This document shows, one piece after another, positions 26,518 to 34,585 of a DNA stretch of 64,000 nt. The notes under the pieces are model-generated. The model worked only from the letters and a program-made list of their open reading frames with translations, was not told where the DNA came from and did no database searches. Position numbers and translations under genes: made by a program. The stretch is from DASQDN01 sp963844855 (GTDB taxonomy: Bacteria > Acidobacteriota > Terriglobia > Bryobacterales > Bryobacteraceae): assembly GCA_963844855.1 (NCBI GenBank), contig CAWJQP010000071.1:186001-250000 (forward strand). Reading direction: 5' to 3'. How positions within the stretch are numbered: position 1 is the first letter of the stretch; the number at the start of each line of letters is the position of its first letter.

Positions 26518-26988
26518 ATGGAAGAGCTGAAAAAGAAGCTACAGGAAGAGGCAGCGGCGCTCGAATACGAGTTGCGCAACGAATTGCCTAAAGAAATCTT
26601 AAAGGCTCGGGCGCACGGAGATCTTAAAGAAAACGCGGAGTTTCATGCGGCCAAAGAGCGCCAGCGTTTTGTTGATGCCCGGCTCTCACAGCTAAAGCAG
26701 CGCCTGGCTGAGTTGTCGATGGTGGATGTAAGCAAAATCCCGCGGGATAAAGTTGGCCTTGGCTCCACTGTCGTAGTGCTTGATGTCGACAAGGATGAGG
26801 AATTGACCTACAAGCTGGTGACCAGCGAAGAAGCTGATGCCACTAAGGGAATGATTTCAACCAGTTCTCCAATCGGCAGGAGCCTGATCGGCAAACAGGT
26901 TGGGGACGAGGTGAAAGTAGCTATTCCCAGCGGCACACGCTTAATGGAGATCCTAAAGCTGACCACGATCCACGATTCGGTGAACTAG
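26518..26988 (+). CDS. greA: Transcription elongation factor GreA
   Basis: A 156-residue protein with the N-terminal coiled coil (about residues 1-75) ending in the tip region ARAHGDLKENAEFHAAKERQ, and the C-terminal FKBP-like domain with SPIGRSLIGKQVGDEV. It rescues backtracked RNA polymerase. A TATAAT at 26484-26489, without a good -35, precedes the gene and could be its promoter. The CDP-alcohol phosphotransferase gene follows after 7 bases. Confidence 0.93.
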   Translation: MEELKKKLQEEAAALEYELRNELPKEILKARAHGDLKENAEFHAAKERQRFVDARLSQLKQRLAELSMVDVSKIPRDKVGLGSTVVVLDVDKDEELTYKLVTSEEADATKGMISTSSPIGRSLIGKQVGDEVKVAIPSGTRLMEILKLTTIHDSVN

Positions 26989-26995
26989 GAGTGGC

Positions 26996-27625
26996 ATGAC
27001 GTTTACACGGGCGATCGGCGTAGCTTGCAACAAGATCATCGTCTTGATTGTTCGTGGCTTGGCTCTCGCGCGCATTCATCCGAACGTTCTCACGTTCATC
27101 GGACTTCTCATTAACATTTGGGCAGCGTTTTTGCTGGCCTATGGCCAGTTTCGCGGTGCAGCTCTGGTAATCATCGGCGCGGGCATCTTTGACATGGTCG
27201 ATGGCCGTGTGGCTCGGGAGACGAACCAAGTCACACGTTTTGGCGGATTCTTCGATTCGGTACTCGACCGCTATTCGGACCTCGCTCTTCTGATCGGCTT
27301 ACTGGTCTGGTACGGAACGATCAATCGACCGTTCTACGTCGTCATGACGGCTGTCGTGATGACCGCCTCTGTGATGATCAGCTATACGCGATCACGCGCT
27401 GAGAATACGATTCCAACGTGCAAAGTTGGATTCATGGAACGTCCCGAGCGCATAGTGCTGTTGATTATCGGAGCGCTAACCGACCGGATGGCTCCGGTGC
27501 TGTGGGTGATTGCGATTCTCGGGAATCTCACGGTGATTCACAGAATGCTTTTCACATGGCAGGAAGCCAAGCGGCTCGAGGACGCGCAATTACGCCCGTC
27601 GAGCGGCGCTACCGCTCGAAGATAA
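26996..27625 (+). CDS. CDP-alcohol phosphatidyltransferase family protein
   Basis: A 209-residue membrane protein carrying the complete family signature in FDMVDGRVARETNQVTRFGG followed by FFDSVLDRYSD: D-x2-D-G-x2-A-R-x8-G-x3-D-x3-D. The enzyme transfers a phosphatidyl group from CDP-diacylglycerol (or a related lipid) to an alcohol. The later GFMERPERIVLLIIGAL resembles inositol-phosphate and archaetidylinositol-phosphate synthases, so an inositol-type acceptor is possible. The alcohol is not proven. The 3' end overlaps the acpS stop by 17 bases, convergently. Confidence 0.85.
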   Translation: MTFTRAIGVACNKIIVLIVRGLALARIHPNVLTFIGLLINIWAAFLLAYGQFRGAALVIIGAGIFDMVDGRVARETNQVTRFGGFFDSVLDRYSDLALLIGLLVWYGTINRPFYVVMTAVVMTASVMISYTRSRAENTIPTCKVGFMERPERIVLLIIGALTDRMAPVLWVIAILGNLTVIHRMLFTWQEAKRLEDAQLRPSSGATARR

Positions 27626-27986
27626 CGTAGGCCAATCCGTCTTTGACGGTATGCGTCAGCGATAGATGGATATGGACTACCCCTATGTCGCGCGCGATTT
27701 TCTCAGCTTCTCCATGCAATAGCAAAGTAGGCCGTCCCGATGGAAGATTCACAACCTCGAAATCTTTCCATTGGATTCCACGCCTCCAGCCTGTGCCGAG
27801 CGCCTTCATCCCGGCCTCTTTGGCAGCGAATCGCGCCGCGTAGCGTTCGTAGCGATTCGCTTTACGCTGGACGTATGCTATTTCTCGTTCGGTATAAATC
27901 CTGTGAATGAATCGATCCCCGAACCGGGAAATTGCCTCCCGGATGCGGTCGACTTCCGCTAAATCCACGCCCGTGCCGGCGATCAT
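27609..27986 (-). CDS. acpS: Holo-[acyl-carrier-protein] synthase
   Basis: A 125-residue phosphopantetheinyl transferase with GTGVDLAEVDRI at the N-terminus and RFAAKEAGMKALGTGW, the two magnesium and CoA motifs. It converts apo-ACP to holo-ACP, and its clients would include the ACP at 6863. The start overlaps nikR by 4 bases, an unusual partnership for this gene. Confidence 0.95.
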   Translation of the reverse strand: MIAGTGVDLAEVDRIREAISRFGDRFIHRIYTEREIAYVQRKANRYERYAARFAAKEAGMKALGTGWRRGIQWKDFEVVNLPSGRPTLLLHGEAEKIARDIGVVHIHLSLTHTVKDGLAYVIFER

Positions 27987-28396
27987 TTGTCTTCGGTTCC
28001 CGCAATTGTAAGATTTCCGAACTTGACACCTTTGACGCTGATCAGTCCGTCCGCGATACGACGGACGTCTTTCGACTTGCCTTTGACGACAAGAACCTCA
28101 AGACAATTGTCGTGATCGAGATGAACGTGCATAGTCGAGAGAATATTGTGATGCGACTCATGCTGCATATCAGTAAGCTTGTCGCTGAGCATGCGAACAT
28201 GATGATCGTATACCAGCGTTACGGTCCCAACGACAGGCTGATCTGGAGATTCTGAGGCCTTTCGCGTGAGTTCGTCCCGCACTAAATCGCGAAACGCTTC
28301 AGACCTGTTGGTGTAGCCTCGCTCCGTAATGTGTTCATCGAACTTGTCGAGAAGGTCGGCGTCGATGGCTACGCCTATTCGGCTTAGTTCTGCCAT
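27983..28396 (-). CDS. nikR: NikR-type nickel-responsive ribbon-helix-helix regulator
   Basis: A 137-residue protein with an N-terminal ribbon-helix-helix domain (RIGVAIDADLLDKFDEHITE) and a C-terminal ACT-like metal domain. The high-affinity nickel ligands of Escherichia coli NikR (His76, His87, His89, Cys95) have exact counterparts in spacing: His79, His90, His92 and Cys98. It should repress genes for nickel uptake or use when metal is present. No nickel transporter, urease or hydrogenase gene is in the window. It is coupled to acpS. Confidence 0.92.
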   Translation of the reverse strand: MAELSRIGVAIDADLLDKFDEHITERGYTNRSEAFRDLVRDELTRKASESPDQPVVGTVTLVYDHHVRMLSDKLTDMQHESHHNILSTMHVHLDHDNCLEVLVVKGKSKDVRRIADGLISVKGVKFGNLTIAGTEDK

Positions 28397-28443
28397 ACAG
28401 CCTCCAGCGTCTCACACTCGGGCGAGGGAAGGAGGCGAGTAAG

Positions 28444-28716
28444 TCATGTTACTTCTGACCGGCTGCCTTTGCGGTATTCTGCCCAACGCTTCTTCTGAGC
28501 AGCCGCTATTCGCTTGCGCGCTTCTGGGCTGAGAATTCGCTTCCTGGTCGAGCCGTTCGGAGTCTCTGACGTCGATCTCATAGGCTTTCCGAGCCGTGAA
28601 CGAACCTCTCGGATCTGAGCTTCAATACGTTGCTTTTGGAGTTCCAGACCCTCAAGCGCGGCTTTGAGCACGATCGAGTCGTCGAGTGTTCTGGGATTTT
28701 TGGTCATTTTCGACAC
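28444..28716 (-). CDS. Small basic hypothetical protein with ARKRIAAAQKKRWAEYRK motif
   Basis: A 90-residue protein. Residues about 10-45 look like a helical, possibly coiled-coil stretch (LKAALEGLELQKQRIEAQIREV). The C-terminal third is strongly basic, with LSPEARKRIAAAQKKRWAEY, a pattern seen in small nucleic-acid-binding or NUMOD-like segments. It starts 6 bases after the dtd stop and is probably cotranscribed. I assign no function. Confidence 0.6.
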   Translation of the reverse strand: MSKMTKNPRTLDDSIVLKAALEGLELQKQRIEAQIREVRSRLGKPMRSTSETPNGSTRKRILSPEARKRIAAAQKKRWAEYRKGSRSEVT

Positions 28717-28722
28717 TTACTC

Positions 28723-29175
28723 TTATCGAGTAAGTCTAGCAGATTCGCATATTACCGTGACTGGTCCGTCATTGATTAAACTTACTTCCATAGACGCTTG
28801 AAACACACCTGTTTCTACATGAATGCCACGGTTTCGCGCCTGCGTGACAAAGTATTCATACAGGTGTTTTGCCATTTCTGGACGTGCCGCCAAATCGAAA
28901 CTCGGCCGCATTCCTTTGCGGCAATCGCCGTAAAGCGTAAACTGCGAGACGACTAGAAGCGCTCCCCGCGCGTCCACAACGCTGAGATTCATCTTGCCCT
29001 GATCATCGTTAAATATTCGTAAGCCTAAGATCTTATTCACAAGATAGTCCGCATCTTGCGTCGTATCTGCGCGTTCTACACCAAGTAAGACAAGGAGTCC
29101 GGCTTTGATCGAGCCTGTCACGTTAGTATTCACCCGGACACTGGCCGTTGTCACACGTTGGAGGACCGCCCTCAT
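28723..29175 (-). CDS. dtd: D-aminoacyl-tRNA deacylase
   Basis: Start taken at ATG 29175, giving the family's usual MRAVLQRVTTASV; an ATG four codons upstream is possible. The 150-residue protein has the catalytic SQFTLYGD and the chiral proofreading NDGPVT, which corresponds to the Gly-cisPro region. It hydrolyses D-aminoacyl-tRNA. The small basic protein gene follows downstream. Confidence 0.95.
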   Translation of the reverse strand: MRAVLQRVTTASVRVNTNVTGSIKAGLLVLLGVERADTTQDADYLVNKILGLRIFNDDQGKMNLSVVDARGALLVVSQFTLYGDCRKGMRPSFDLAARPEMAKHLYEYFVTQARNRGIHVETGVFQASMEVSLINDGPVTVICESARLTR

Positions 29176-29388
29176 ATAGAATCCCATCGTATAATTAACC
29201 GGATCGTTCCGAATTACAGTCTATGATTTCCCGACGTTACTAAAAAATCCAGGTGACGGTTACTTTTAAAAGGGACGCAGATTTTGAGGGAAGAGTGTGA
29301 GCCTTCTCGGCTCCTCGGTCACAATCAGTCATCGAATAGGGCCTTCGGTCTATTCCAACCAACCGGTTGGTCCACCTACAATTCCTCT

Positions 29389-29673
29389 ATGATCTTCAAG
29401 AGCCGATCGCGCTACTCCCGTCTTCCTGGGGGATATCTGCGCTTCCGCAGTTCCGATCGGACCACGGTTCACGGCTATGGTGAAGGGGATTACATTCGGC
29501 TACGGGACGAGTACGGAAATGTGTGGATGGGATCGGCGACCCGTGACGACGATAGCGTCACACGCTTCCGCTTTCGCGATCATCAGGGCCGTTCGATTTC
29601 AGGTGTCTCCGATTCATTCGGCGTCGTTCTCCGAGACGAAAAAGGAAACACCTGGCGCGGATTCATAGACTAG
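29389..29673 (+). CDS. Conserved-looking hypothetical protein
   Basis: The frame is open from 29284, but the first 35 residues look unlike a protein, so ATG 29389 is preferred: 94 residues. The sequence is beta-rich and repetitive in style, with alternating short strands such as DYIRLRDEYGNVWMGSATRD and VVLRDEKGNTWRGF; the two halves resemble each other (DEYGNVW and DEKGNTW). This suggests two copies of a small beta repeat. It is convergent with the DUF362 gene and overlaps its stop by 4 bases. Function unknown. Confidence 0.55.
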   Translation: MIFKSRSRYSRLPGGYLRFRSSDRTTVHGYGEGDYIRLRDEYGNVWMGSATRDDDSVTRFRFRDHQGRSISGVSDSFGVVLRDEKGNTWRGFID

Positions 29674-30782
29674 ATTCGAAATCGCCGGACATCGATCTTC
29701 TTATCGTCAAACTCACCAAGGCCGAGAGCTCCAGCTATCTCGATGTGCTCTACCTGCATGTTTAGAAAGGTGCTGTCTTTGTCCGGCTTCGCCGTTGCGA
29801 TCGGCAGCATTCCTACTTGTGTACGCTTGGCGTCGATCACCTTGAGTCCGGTCTTATCGAGAGCCACAGGATCCGTTGAGAAATACATCGTCTTGTGTTC
29901 CCACATGTACTTTCCGACCGTGCTACCGGGCCCGCCGTGGTAGGCGGCTAATACTCCATCGCAAATATTCAACACGACTTTCTGGCGGATGATCGGGTGA
30001 TCAACAATATTCGGGATGAAGGTGCCGCATGTGTTGAGAGTCGGACTCGAATGGCTACGGCTGACGTTGTTTACAAGACCGTGGGATAAGTTCTTCAGCG
30101 CTATCGTTACACCAGCCGACTGATGATGCTTCAACAAGCACAAGTTGATCATCTTGTTCACGTCCTTGCTGATGAAATTCGAAAGATACGACCTTCGATG
30201 ATGCGGGTTCTTCGCATCGGCCGCCGGGAGGACAAGCGGCATCTCGATATACTGGCCGGAATCGTAGCCCTGCATATCGAGTTGGAGCGGATCGGAGTTG
30301 AAGTAATCGCTTGCCGCGGACCAGCGCACACCTTCCGGCAACCACTTATCAAATCCCGCTTTGATGAATTGATCTCGATAGCGGTCATACGCAATGACGT
30401 TCTTGGTGGGCAGACCTGCCATCTTCAGCCCTTCCACGATCTCGATGACCACTTCGGGAGCAGACATCACGAAAGGACTGCCGACCGGATTAAGCTTCAG
30501 ACCGACAACATCCCCGGGCTGGAAAAAGTAGCGCCATGCCTCCTGCGGAGTTGACGCGCCAGTCAGCTCCATCAATCCCTTACTGAGCATCCCGCGTACC
30601 GATTCGCGCTGGTACTTGCGCTCGATCACGGAGTTAGCGCTTTCCACGGCAATTACGCGGCCGGGAAACGGGCCTGGAATTCCGGGCTGAACAGCGGCCC
30701 TTCCTACGGCTGAGTACGTTGCAGCACACAACCCAGTGGCAAGCGTCTTTTTGAGAAAGTCTCTGCGTGCTTCGAGGACCAT
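29670..30782 (-). CDS. Tat-exported DUF362 family protein
   Basis: A 370-residue protein. A twin-arginine signal (RRDFLKKTLATGLCAATYSA) is followed by a DUF362-type domain with VVGLKLNPVGSPFVMSAPEV, INLCLLKHHQSAGVTIALKN and STDPVALDKTGLKVIDAKR. Some DUF362 proteins carry ferredoxin clusters, but no Cys-rich motif is seen here. It is probably a periplasmic enzyme of unknown reaction. Confidence 0.8.
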   Translation of the reverse strand: MVLEARRDFLKKTLATGLCAATYSAVGRAAVQPGIPGPFPGRVIAVESANSVIERKYQRESVRGMLSKGLMELTGASTPQEAWRYFFQPGDVVGLKLNPVGSPFVMSAPEVVIEIVEGLKMAGLPTKNVIAYDRYRDQFIKAGFDKWLPEGVRWSAASDYFNSDPLQLDMQGYDSGQYIEMPLVLPAADAKNPHHRRSYLSNFISKDVNKMINLCLLKHHQSAGVTIALKNLSHGLVNNVSRSHSSPTLNTCGTFIPNIVDHPIIRQKVVLNICDGVLAAYHGGPGSTVGKYMWEHKTMYFSTDPVALDKTGLKVIDAKRTQVGMLPIATAKPDKDSTFLNMQVEHIEIAGALGLGEFDDKKIDVRRFRI

Positions 30783-30858
30783 GCCTCCAGCTTACTGCCA
30801 AAACGCCAGCGCCGGGAAATGCAAGGCAATCGACCGTGATGTAAGCGATGGAACGACT

Positions 30859-31380
30859 CTAGAGTAACTCTGCCAGACCGGCAGGTTGGGATTCGCGGGA
30901 TGTCATATCCAGGGACAACCGCCTCAATTCCTCCGCGATTCGGTGGTCCGCATGCTCTTCTTCCTTCAGTGATTTGCGTAGAGCGCCGGCGGCCTCTTCC
31001 AGGCTCAGGCTATCAGCCAGCGCGATCACACTTTGATAGCAACCGATTTCGTAGTGCTCCATCTTTCGAGCGGCTGTCGCGACAGCAACATCGCGCGTCT
31101 GGTTGTCCAAATCCTGATCCGCCACCAGTTCCGCATCGTCTATTAGTCCGTCCATGGCTGCGGGAATCTCGCCTTCAACGTGTTCTCCCGCGGTAGTCAG
31201 AATTTCTTCGAGTCTTGTGATCTGGTCTTCCGTTTCGACGGCATGTTGCTCGAAAACTATCCGCAGTTCCTCGTTCCTAACGAACTAGCTCAGCTCGCGC
31301 AACCGGGCCGAATGCTCGTGCTCGGCCCCCAGAAGGAGGTGCGCCTCTTGGATGAAAAGGTTATATAGCGGCTGGTCCAT
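30859..31380 (-). pseudogene. DUF892 (YciE-type ferritin-like) protein with an in-frame stop
   Basis: From ATG 31380 (MDQPLYNLFIQEAHLLL) the frame reads the first helix, then meets TAG at 31285-31287, then continues in the same frame as FVRNEELRIVFEQHAVETED and on to 30859. With the stop read through, the product is 173 residues and fits the DUF892 four-helix fold throughout; later residues include ARKMEHYEIGCYQSVIALAD and a typical EEEHADHRIAEEL. There is no frameshift, only one codon. Either a point mutation inactivated it, the base is wrong, or the downstream ATG 31155 gives a shortened product. The family is linked to stress responses. Confidence 0.7.
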
Positions 31381-31486
31381 CGCGTGTTTCTCCACACTAA
31401 GGATAATGATCTTCCGGCCCACGGCTCCCGAAATAACGGTGGATATGTGAGGTCGGCCACTTTTAAGATCGTAGTAAGCTCGTGGC

Positions 31487-32077
31487 ATGGGCATCATCGA
31501 TCGCCGTCACTTCTCTGCGGTGCTCGCAACCCTCGGTTTCGGCGGGGGCACAGGAGCCGATGCAGCTGGTAGGGAACCAGAAGTTTTACGCCTCGGTCGC
31601 AACGGGTGGATGCCCAATAACGAGCATCTTCCGGTCCTGTTGTATCGATCGGCCGTAGCTATCGAAGGGTCCGACGCCGCATCACACTTCGAGGCAGTTT
31701 TCGGGCGGAATGGATGGCCGGCGCAGTGGCGCAACGGCGTTTACAATTTTCATCACTACCATTCGACCGCTCACGAGGTGCTCGGGTTTGTACGCGGCCA
31801 TGCGCGTATTATGCTCGGTGGCGAGAATGGCCGCGAAATCAGTGTGCGGGCGGGAGATGTTGCCGTGCTTCCGGCCGGTACCGGGCATTGCCGAATCGAA
31901 ATGAGTTCGGACTTTCTCGTCGTCGGCGCTTATCCGCCCGGACAAAGTTGGGATTTGTGCAGGTCAGCGCCGGATGCTGCAATGATCGAACGAATGAAGA
32001 AGTTGCCGTTCGTCAAGTCCGATCCCGTCAGTGGTTTTACAGGAGCATTGACCCGACTGTGGAAGCCCACTCTGTAA
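31487..32077 (+). CDS. Cupin-domain protein (YjlB-like), possibly exported
   Basis: A 196-residue protein starting MGIIDRRHFSAVLATLGFGG, which looks like a short twin-arginine signal. The cupin core is YNFHHYHSTAHEVLGFVRGHARIMLGG, then VRAGDVAVLPAGTGHCRI, with His and Glu positions suited to metal binding. The best resemblance is to YjlB-type cupins of unknown activity. Its stop codon lies inside the first Cpx-like box of the downstream kinase operon. Confidence 0.72.
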   Translation: MGIIDRRHFSAVLATLGFGGGTGADAAGREPEVLRLGRNGWMPNNEHLPVLLYRSAVAIEGSDAASHFEAVFGRNGWPAQWRNGVYNFHHYHSTAHEVLGFVRGHARIMLGGENGREISVRAGDVAVLPAGTGHCRIEMSSDFLVVGAYPPGQSWDLCRSAPDAAMIERMKKLPFVKSDPVSGFTGALTRLWKPTL

Positions 32078-32090
32078 AGTTCTTGTAAAG
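32073..32090 (+). promoter_or_regulatory. Cpx-like direct repeat upstream of the histidine kinase gene
   Basis: TGTAAAG occurs at 32073-32079 and again at 32084-32090, an 11-base period (GTAAA-N6-GTAAA). CpxR of enterobacteria recognises GTAAA repeats with similar spacing. A TTTAAT at 32118-32123 could be the -10 element 27 bases further on. The same arrangement is found before the Spy-like gene (34482-34521), so autoregulation by the response regulator is likely. Confidence 0.55.
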
Positions 32091-32131
32091 TCTAGCCCGC
32101 TGCGGCGCGTCTCAAGCTTTAATGAGGAGAG

Positions 32132-33817
32132 ATGCGTCATAGGGCCGGATTTTGGGGATTGTTGTCCCTTGTTGCGCTGTTGTGTTTCCTCGGCTTCCTT
32201 CAATACCGATGGATCGATCGTTTAGCGCAGGCCGAACGAGAGCGCGAGATTTTGGCTCTGCGTAAGGCGGCAACCAGATTTGCTTCCGCCTTTGACGTAG
32301 AAATCACTCGCGCACAGATCGCTTTCGGTCCGTTTCCTATCCGTTTCGATCAGGGTGAACACTTAGTGGAGCGGGTACGTCTCTGGAGCGAGTTTGCGCC
32401 ATACCCGCGTATCGTGAAGGAAGTTTTCGTTACTGAAGGCGATCGGGCGTTTCGGATCACAACCTCCGGGTTGGAGCCGGTTGAGCGCGTACCTCCGAAC
32501 GCATCAGATCCTGTTGTGAGTTCGCCTGTCGGTCGTCCTGACGATCCGGCTGGCGTGCGTACTATTGTGTTCGATGGCGAATACATCCGCACCGAACTCC
32601 TACCGAAACTTGCCGCACGCTTTCTAAACGTCGAACGGTATGGAGTTGTCGTCTCTGCCGGAGACGAAGTGATCTTTAAGCAGAGTGATTTTCAACCCGA
32701 GCTCAACACGCCGATGTTCGCGTTTCGTCCGGAATGTTTTGGAGGTGGCGGGCTTCGCGGAGAAAGACGTCCTCGCGGTGGACCCGGTGGCGGATTCGGT
32801 GGTGGGCGACCCGGAGGGCCTGGAGGTCAACGCGGCAGGCCACTCGGAGGCCCACGACCCGGGAGTCCACCACCTGGGGGTCCACCACCGGGAGGCCCGC
32901 CATGGCGAGATGCCGGGGCAGCCCTCATCGCGAGGAGTGACGTAACGTGCTTGGAGTCCCCACCAAGCCGGGAGGTGGGACGTTGGAATCTGACCGCGGG
33001 CCTAACACCATCTGGCGCGTCAGGTTTTCATGAGTTCAGGACGCGTAGTCTTCTGCTGAGTTTTGGTGTCTTAGCCGTGCTCGGGACCGGAATCGGGATG
33101 CTCGGTCTATACGCTCACCGAGCACAGGTGCTCGCGCAGCGCCAGATGGAGTTTGCTATGGCAGTCTCTCATGAACTGCGGACACCATTGACCGTCATTC
33201 GCGTTGCCGCAGACAACTTATCCGAGGGCATGGTCTCCGACACTAAAAAATATGGCGACATGATTCGGCGTGAGACCCTCCGGCTGTCTGACATGGTCGA
33301 GCAGGTCCTTGTATTTGCGCGCACACAGCGCTCTGATATTCGCCCGAATTTTGAGCCTGTTGCTCCTTCGGAAGTAATCGACCGGGCTTTGTCGGTCGCC
33401 GGGCCAACCCTGGAATCAGCGGGAATGCGTGTAGAATGCGATGTTCCGAGTGACCTGCCTGCCATACGGGCAGACGTGAACCTCGTGAGCGCCGGGCTTC
33501 AAAACCTGCTGATCAATGCCGCCAAGTACGCAGGTAAGGGTGGCGTTGTGCGCGTGCGCGCAGGACGAGAGGCGCCCTCGAACGTCAGTATCGTAGTAGA
33601 AGACGATGGACCCGGGGTCCGCCACTCAGAGCTGGATCGGATCTTTTCGCCGTTCTACCGAGGAGCCGATGCATCGAATTCCCGCGTGCCCGGTCTTGGT
33701 TTGGGATTGCATTTGGTGAAGCGAATCACAGAGGCTCATGGAGGGCTTGTGCGCGCAGAGAATCGCGATGGACGAGGATTTCTAGTTGAGATGAGGTTAC
33801 CCTCCGTTGAATCCTAG
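32132..33817 (+). CDS. Sensor histidine kinase, CpxA-like context, with Gly/Pro-rich sensor insert
   Basis: A 561-residue kinase. Membrane helix 1 covers about residues 8-26; the periplasmic region runs to about 303; helix 2 (LLLSFGVLAVLGTGIGMLGLY) follows. HisKA has the phosphoacceptor His347 in MAVSHELRTPLT; the HATPase boxes are LINAAKYA, EDDGPGV and GLGLGLHLV. Residues about 204-258 of the sensor are low complexity, rich in GGP, GGF and PPGG units. The gene has an AGGAG site before its ATG and overlaps the regulator gene by 11 bases. Signal is unknown; the nearby Spy-like gene suggests envelope stress. Confidence 0.88.
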   Translation: MRHRAGFWGLLSLVALLCFLGFLQYRWIDRLAQAEREREILALRKAATRFASAFDVEITRAQIAFGPFPIRFDQGEHLVERVRLWSEFAPYPRIVKEVFVTEGDRAFRITTSGLEPVERVPPNASDPVVSSPVGRPDDPAGVRTIVFDGEYIRTELLPKLAARFLNVERYGVVVSAGDEVIFKQSDFQPELNTPMFAFRPECFGGGGLRGERRPRGGPGGGFGGGRPGGPGGQRGRPLGGPRPGSPPPGGPPPGGPPWRDAGAALIARSDVTCLESPPSREVGRWNLTAGLTPSGASGFHEFRTRSLLLSFGVLAVLGTGIGMLGLYAHRAQVLAQRQMEFAMAVSHELRTPLTVIRVAADNLSEGMVSDTKKYGDMIRRETLRLSDMVEQVLVFARTQRSDIRPNFEPVAPSEVIDRALSVAGPTLESAGMRVECDVPSDLPAIRADVNLVSAGLQNLLINAAKYAGKGGVVRVRAGREAPSNVSIVVEDDGPGVRHSELDRIFSPFYRGADASNSRVPGLGLGLHLVKRITEAHGGLVRAENRDGRGFLVEMRLPSVES

Positions 33818-34496
33818 ATTGCTCTTGGTAGAAGACGAGCCTTCGCTCGCGCTGCTCCTCGCCGATCGCCTCGAAAGAGAAGGGTACTCGGTAATGAGCG
33901 TGGACAATGGAACCGACGCGATCTCAAACGCATTGCGGTTGCCACTCGATGTCATTGTCCTGGATGTCATGATCCCAGGCAGGAACGGCTTCGAAGTATG
34001 CAAAGAGTTACGCTCACAGGGCCTGAATGTTCCTATCCTGATGCTCACTGCGCGCGGAGAGATACGTGACAGAGTCGAGGGCTTGAAAACAGGGGCCGAT
34101 GACTACTTGACCAAACCGTTTGATACGTCCGAACTGCTGGCACGCATCGAAGCGCTGCTTCGCCGCGCTAAAGGAGCATCCTCAACCGGAACGGTCCATC
34201 AGTTCGGACCTGTGCACGTCAATACACGTCGTCATGAGGTCACCCGCGATGGCGAATTGGTTACTCTATCGGCCAAGGAGTATCAGTTACTTTGTTACCT
34301 GCTCGAACGCCCTGGCGTAGTGGTGTCACGCGACGAACTACTCGAGCAGGTATGGGGATATCGTGCCGCTACGAATACGCGCACGGTTGATGTCCATCTT
34401 GCTCAATTGCGCAGCAAACTGGAAGAAGATCCCAAGCAACCCAGGCATCTCCTGACGGTACACGGCTCCGGCTATAAGTTCGTAAAGGATTTGTAA
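33807..34496 (+). CDS. OmpR/PhoB-family response regulator (CpxR-like)
   Basis: A 229-residue regulator starting from TTG 33807. The receiver has the acidic pair in VEDEP, phosphoacceptor Asp53 in VLDVMIPG and the conserved Lys in YLTKPFD. The C-terminal winged helix is complete, with LSAKEYQLLCYLLERPGVVVSRDELLEQVW and RTVDVHLAQLRSKLE. It is coupled to the kinase gene. Two GTAAA repeats overlap its last codons and probably belong to the next promoter. Confidence 0.9.
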   Translation: MNPRLLLVEDEPSLALLLADRLEREGYSVMSVDNGTDAISNALRLPLDVIVLDVMIPGRNGFEVCKELRSQGLNVPILMLTARGEIRDRVEGLKTGADDYLTKPFDTSELLARIEALLRRAKGASSTGTVHQFGPVHVNTRRHEVTRDGELVTLSAKEYQLLCYLLERPGVVVSRDELLEQVWGYRAATNTRTVDVHLAQLRSKLEEDPKQPRHLLTVHGSGYKFVKDL

Positions 34497-34521
34497 GTCT
34501 CCAATTTACAAAGAGCTTACA
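34482..34521. promoter_or_regulatory. Double Cpx-like operator before the Spy-like gene
   Basis: Two GTAAA/GTAAG units on the plus strand (starting 34482 and 34493) and two on the minus strand (TGTAAA at 34505-34510, TGTAAG at 34516-34521) each have an 11-base period and face one another. They overlap the end of the regulator gene. A TTTAAT at 34554-34559 could serve as -10. The unit and period match the box upstream of the kinase. Confidence 0.55.
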
Positions 34522-34585
34522 GTTCGAGCGTCAACTTCTGCCTGCAATTCGCGTTTAATAGAGTGGAGGTTATTACAAGCCACAG

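Noticed and set aside
32624..32945. Overlapping frames on both strands across the kinase sensor region
   Set aside because: They arise from the GC-rich repetitive codons of the GGP tract; the kinase frame explains the sequence.
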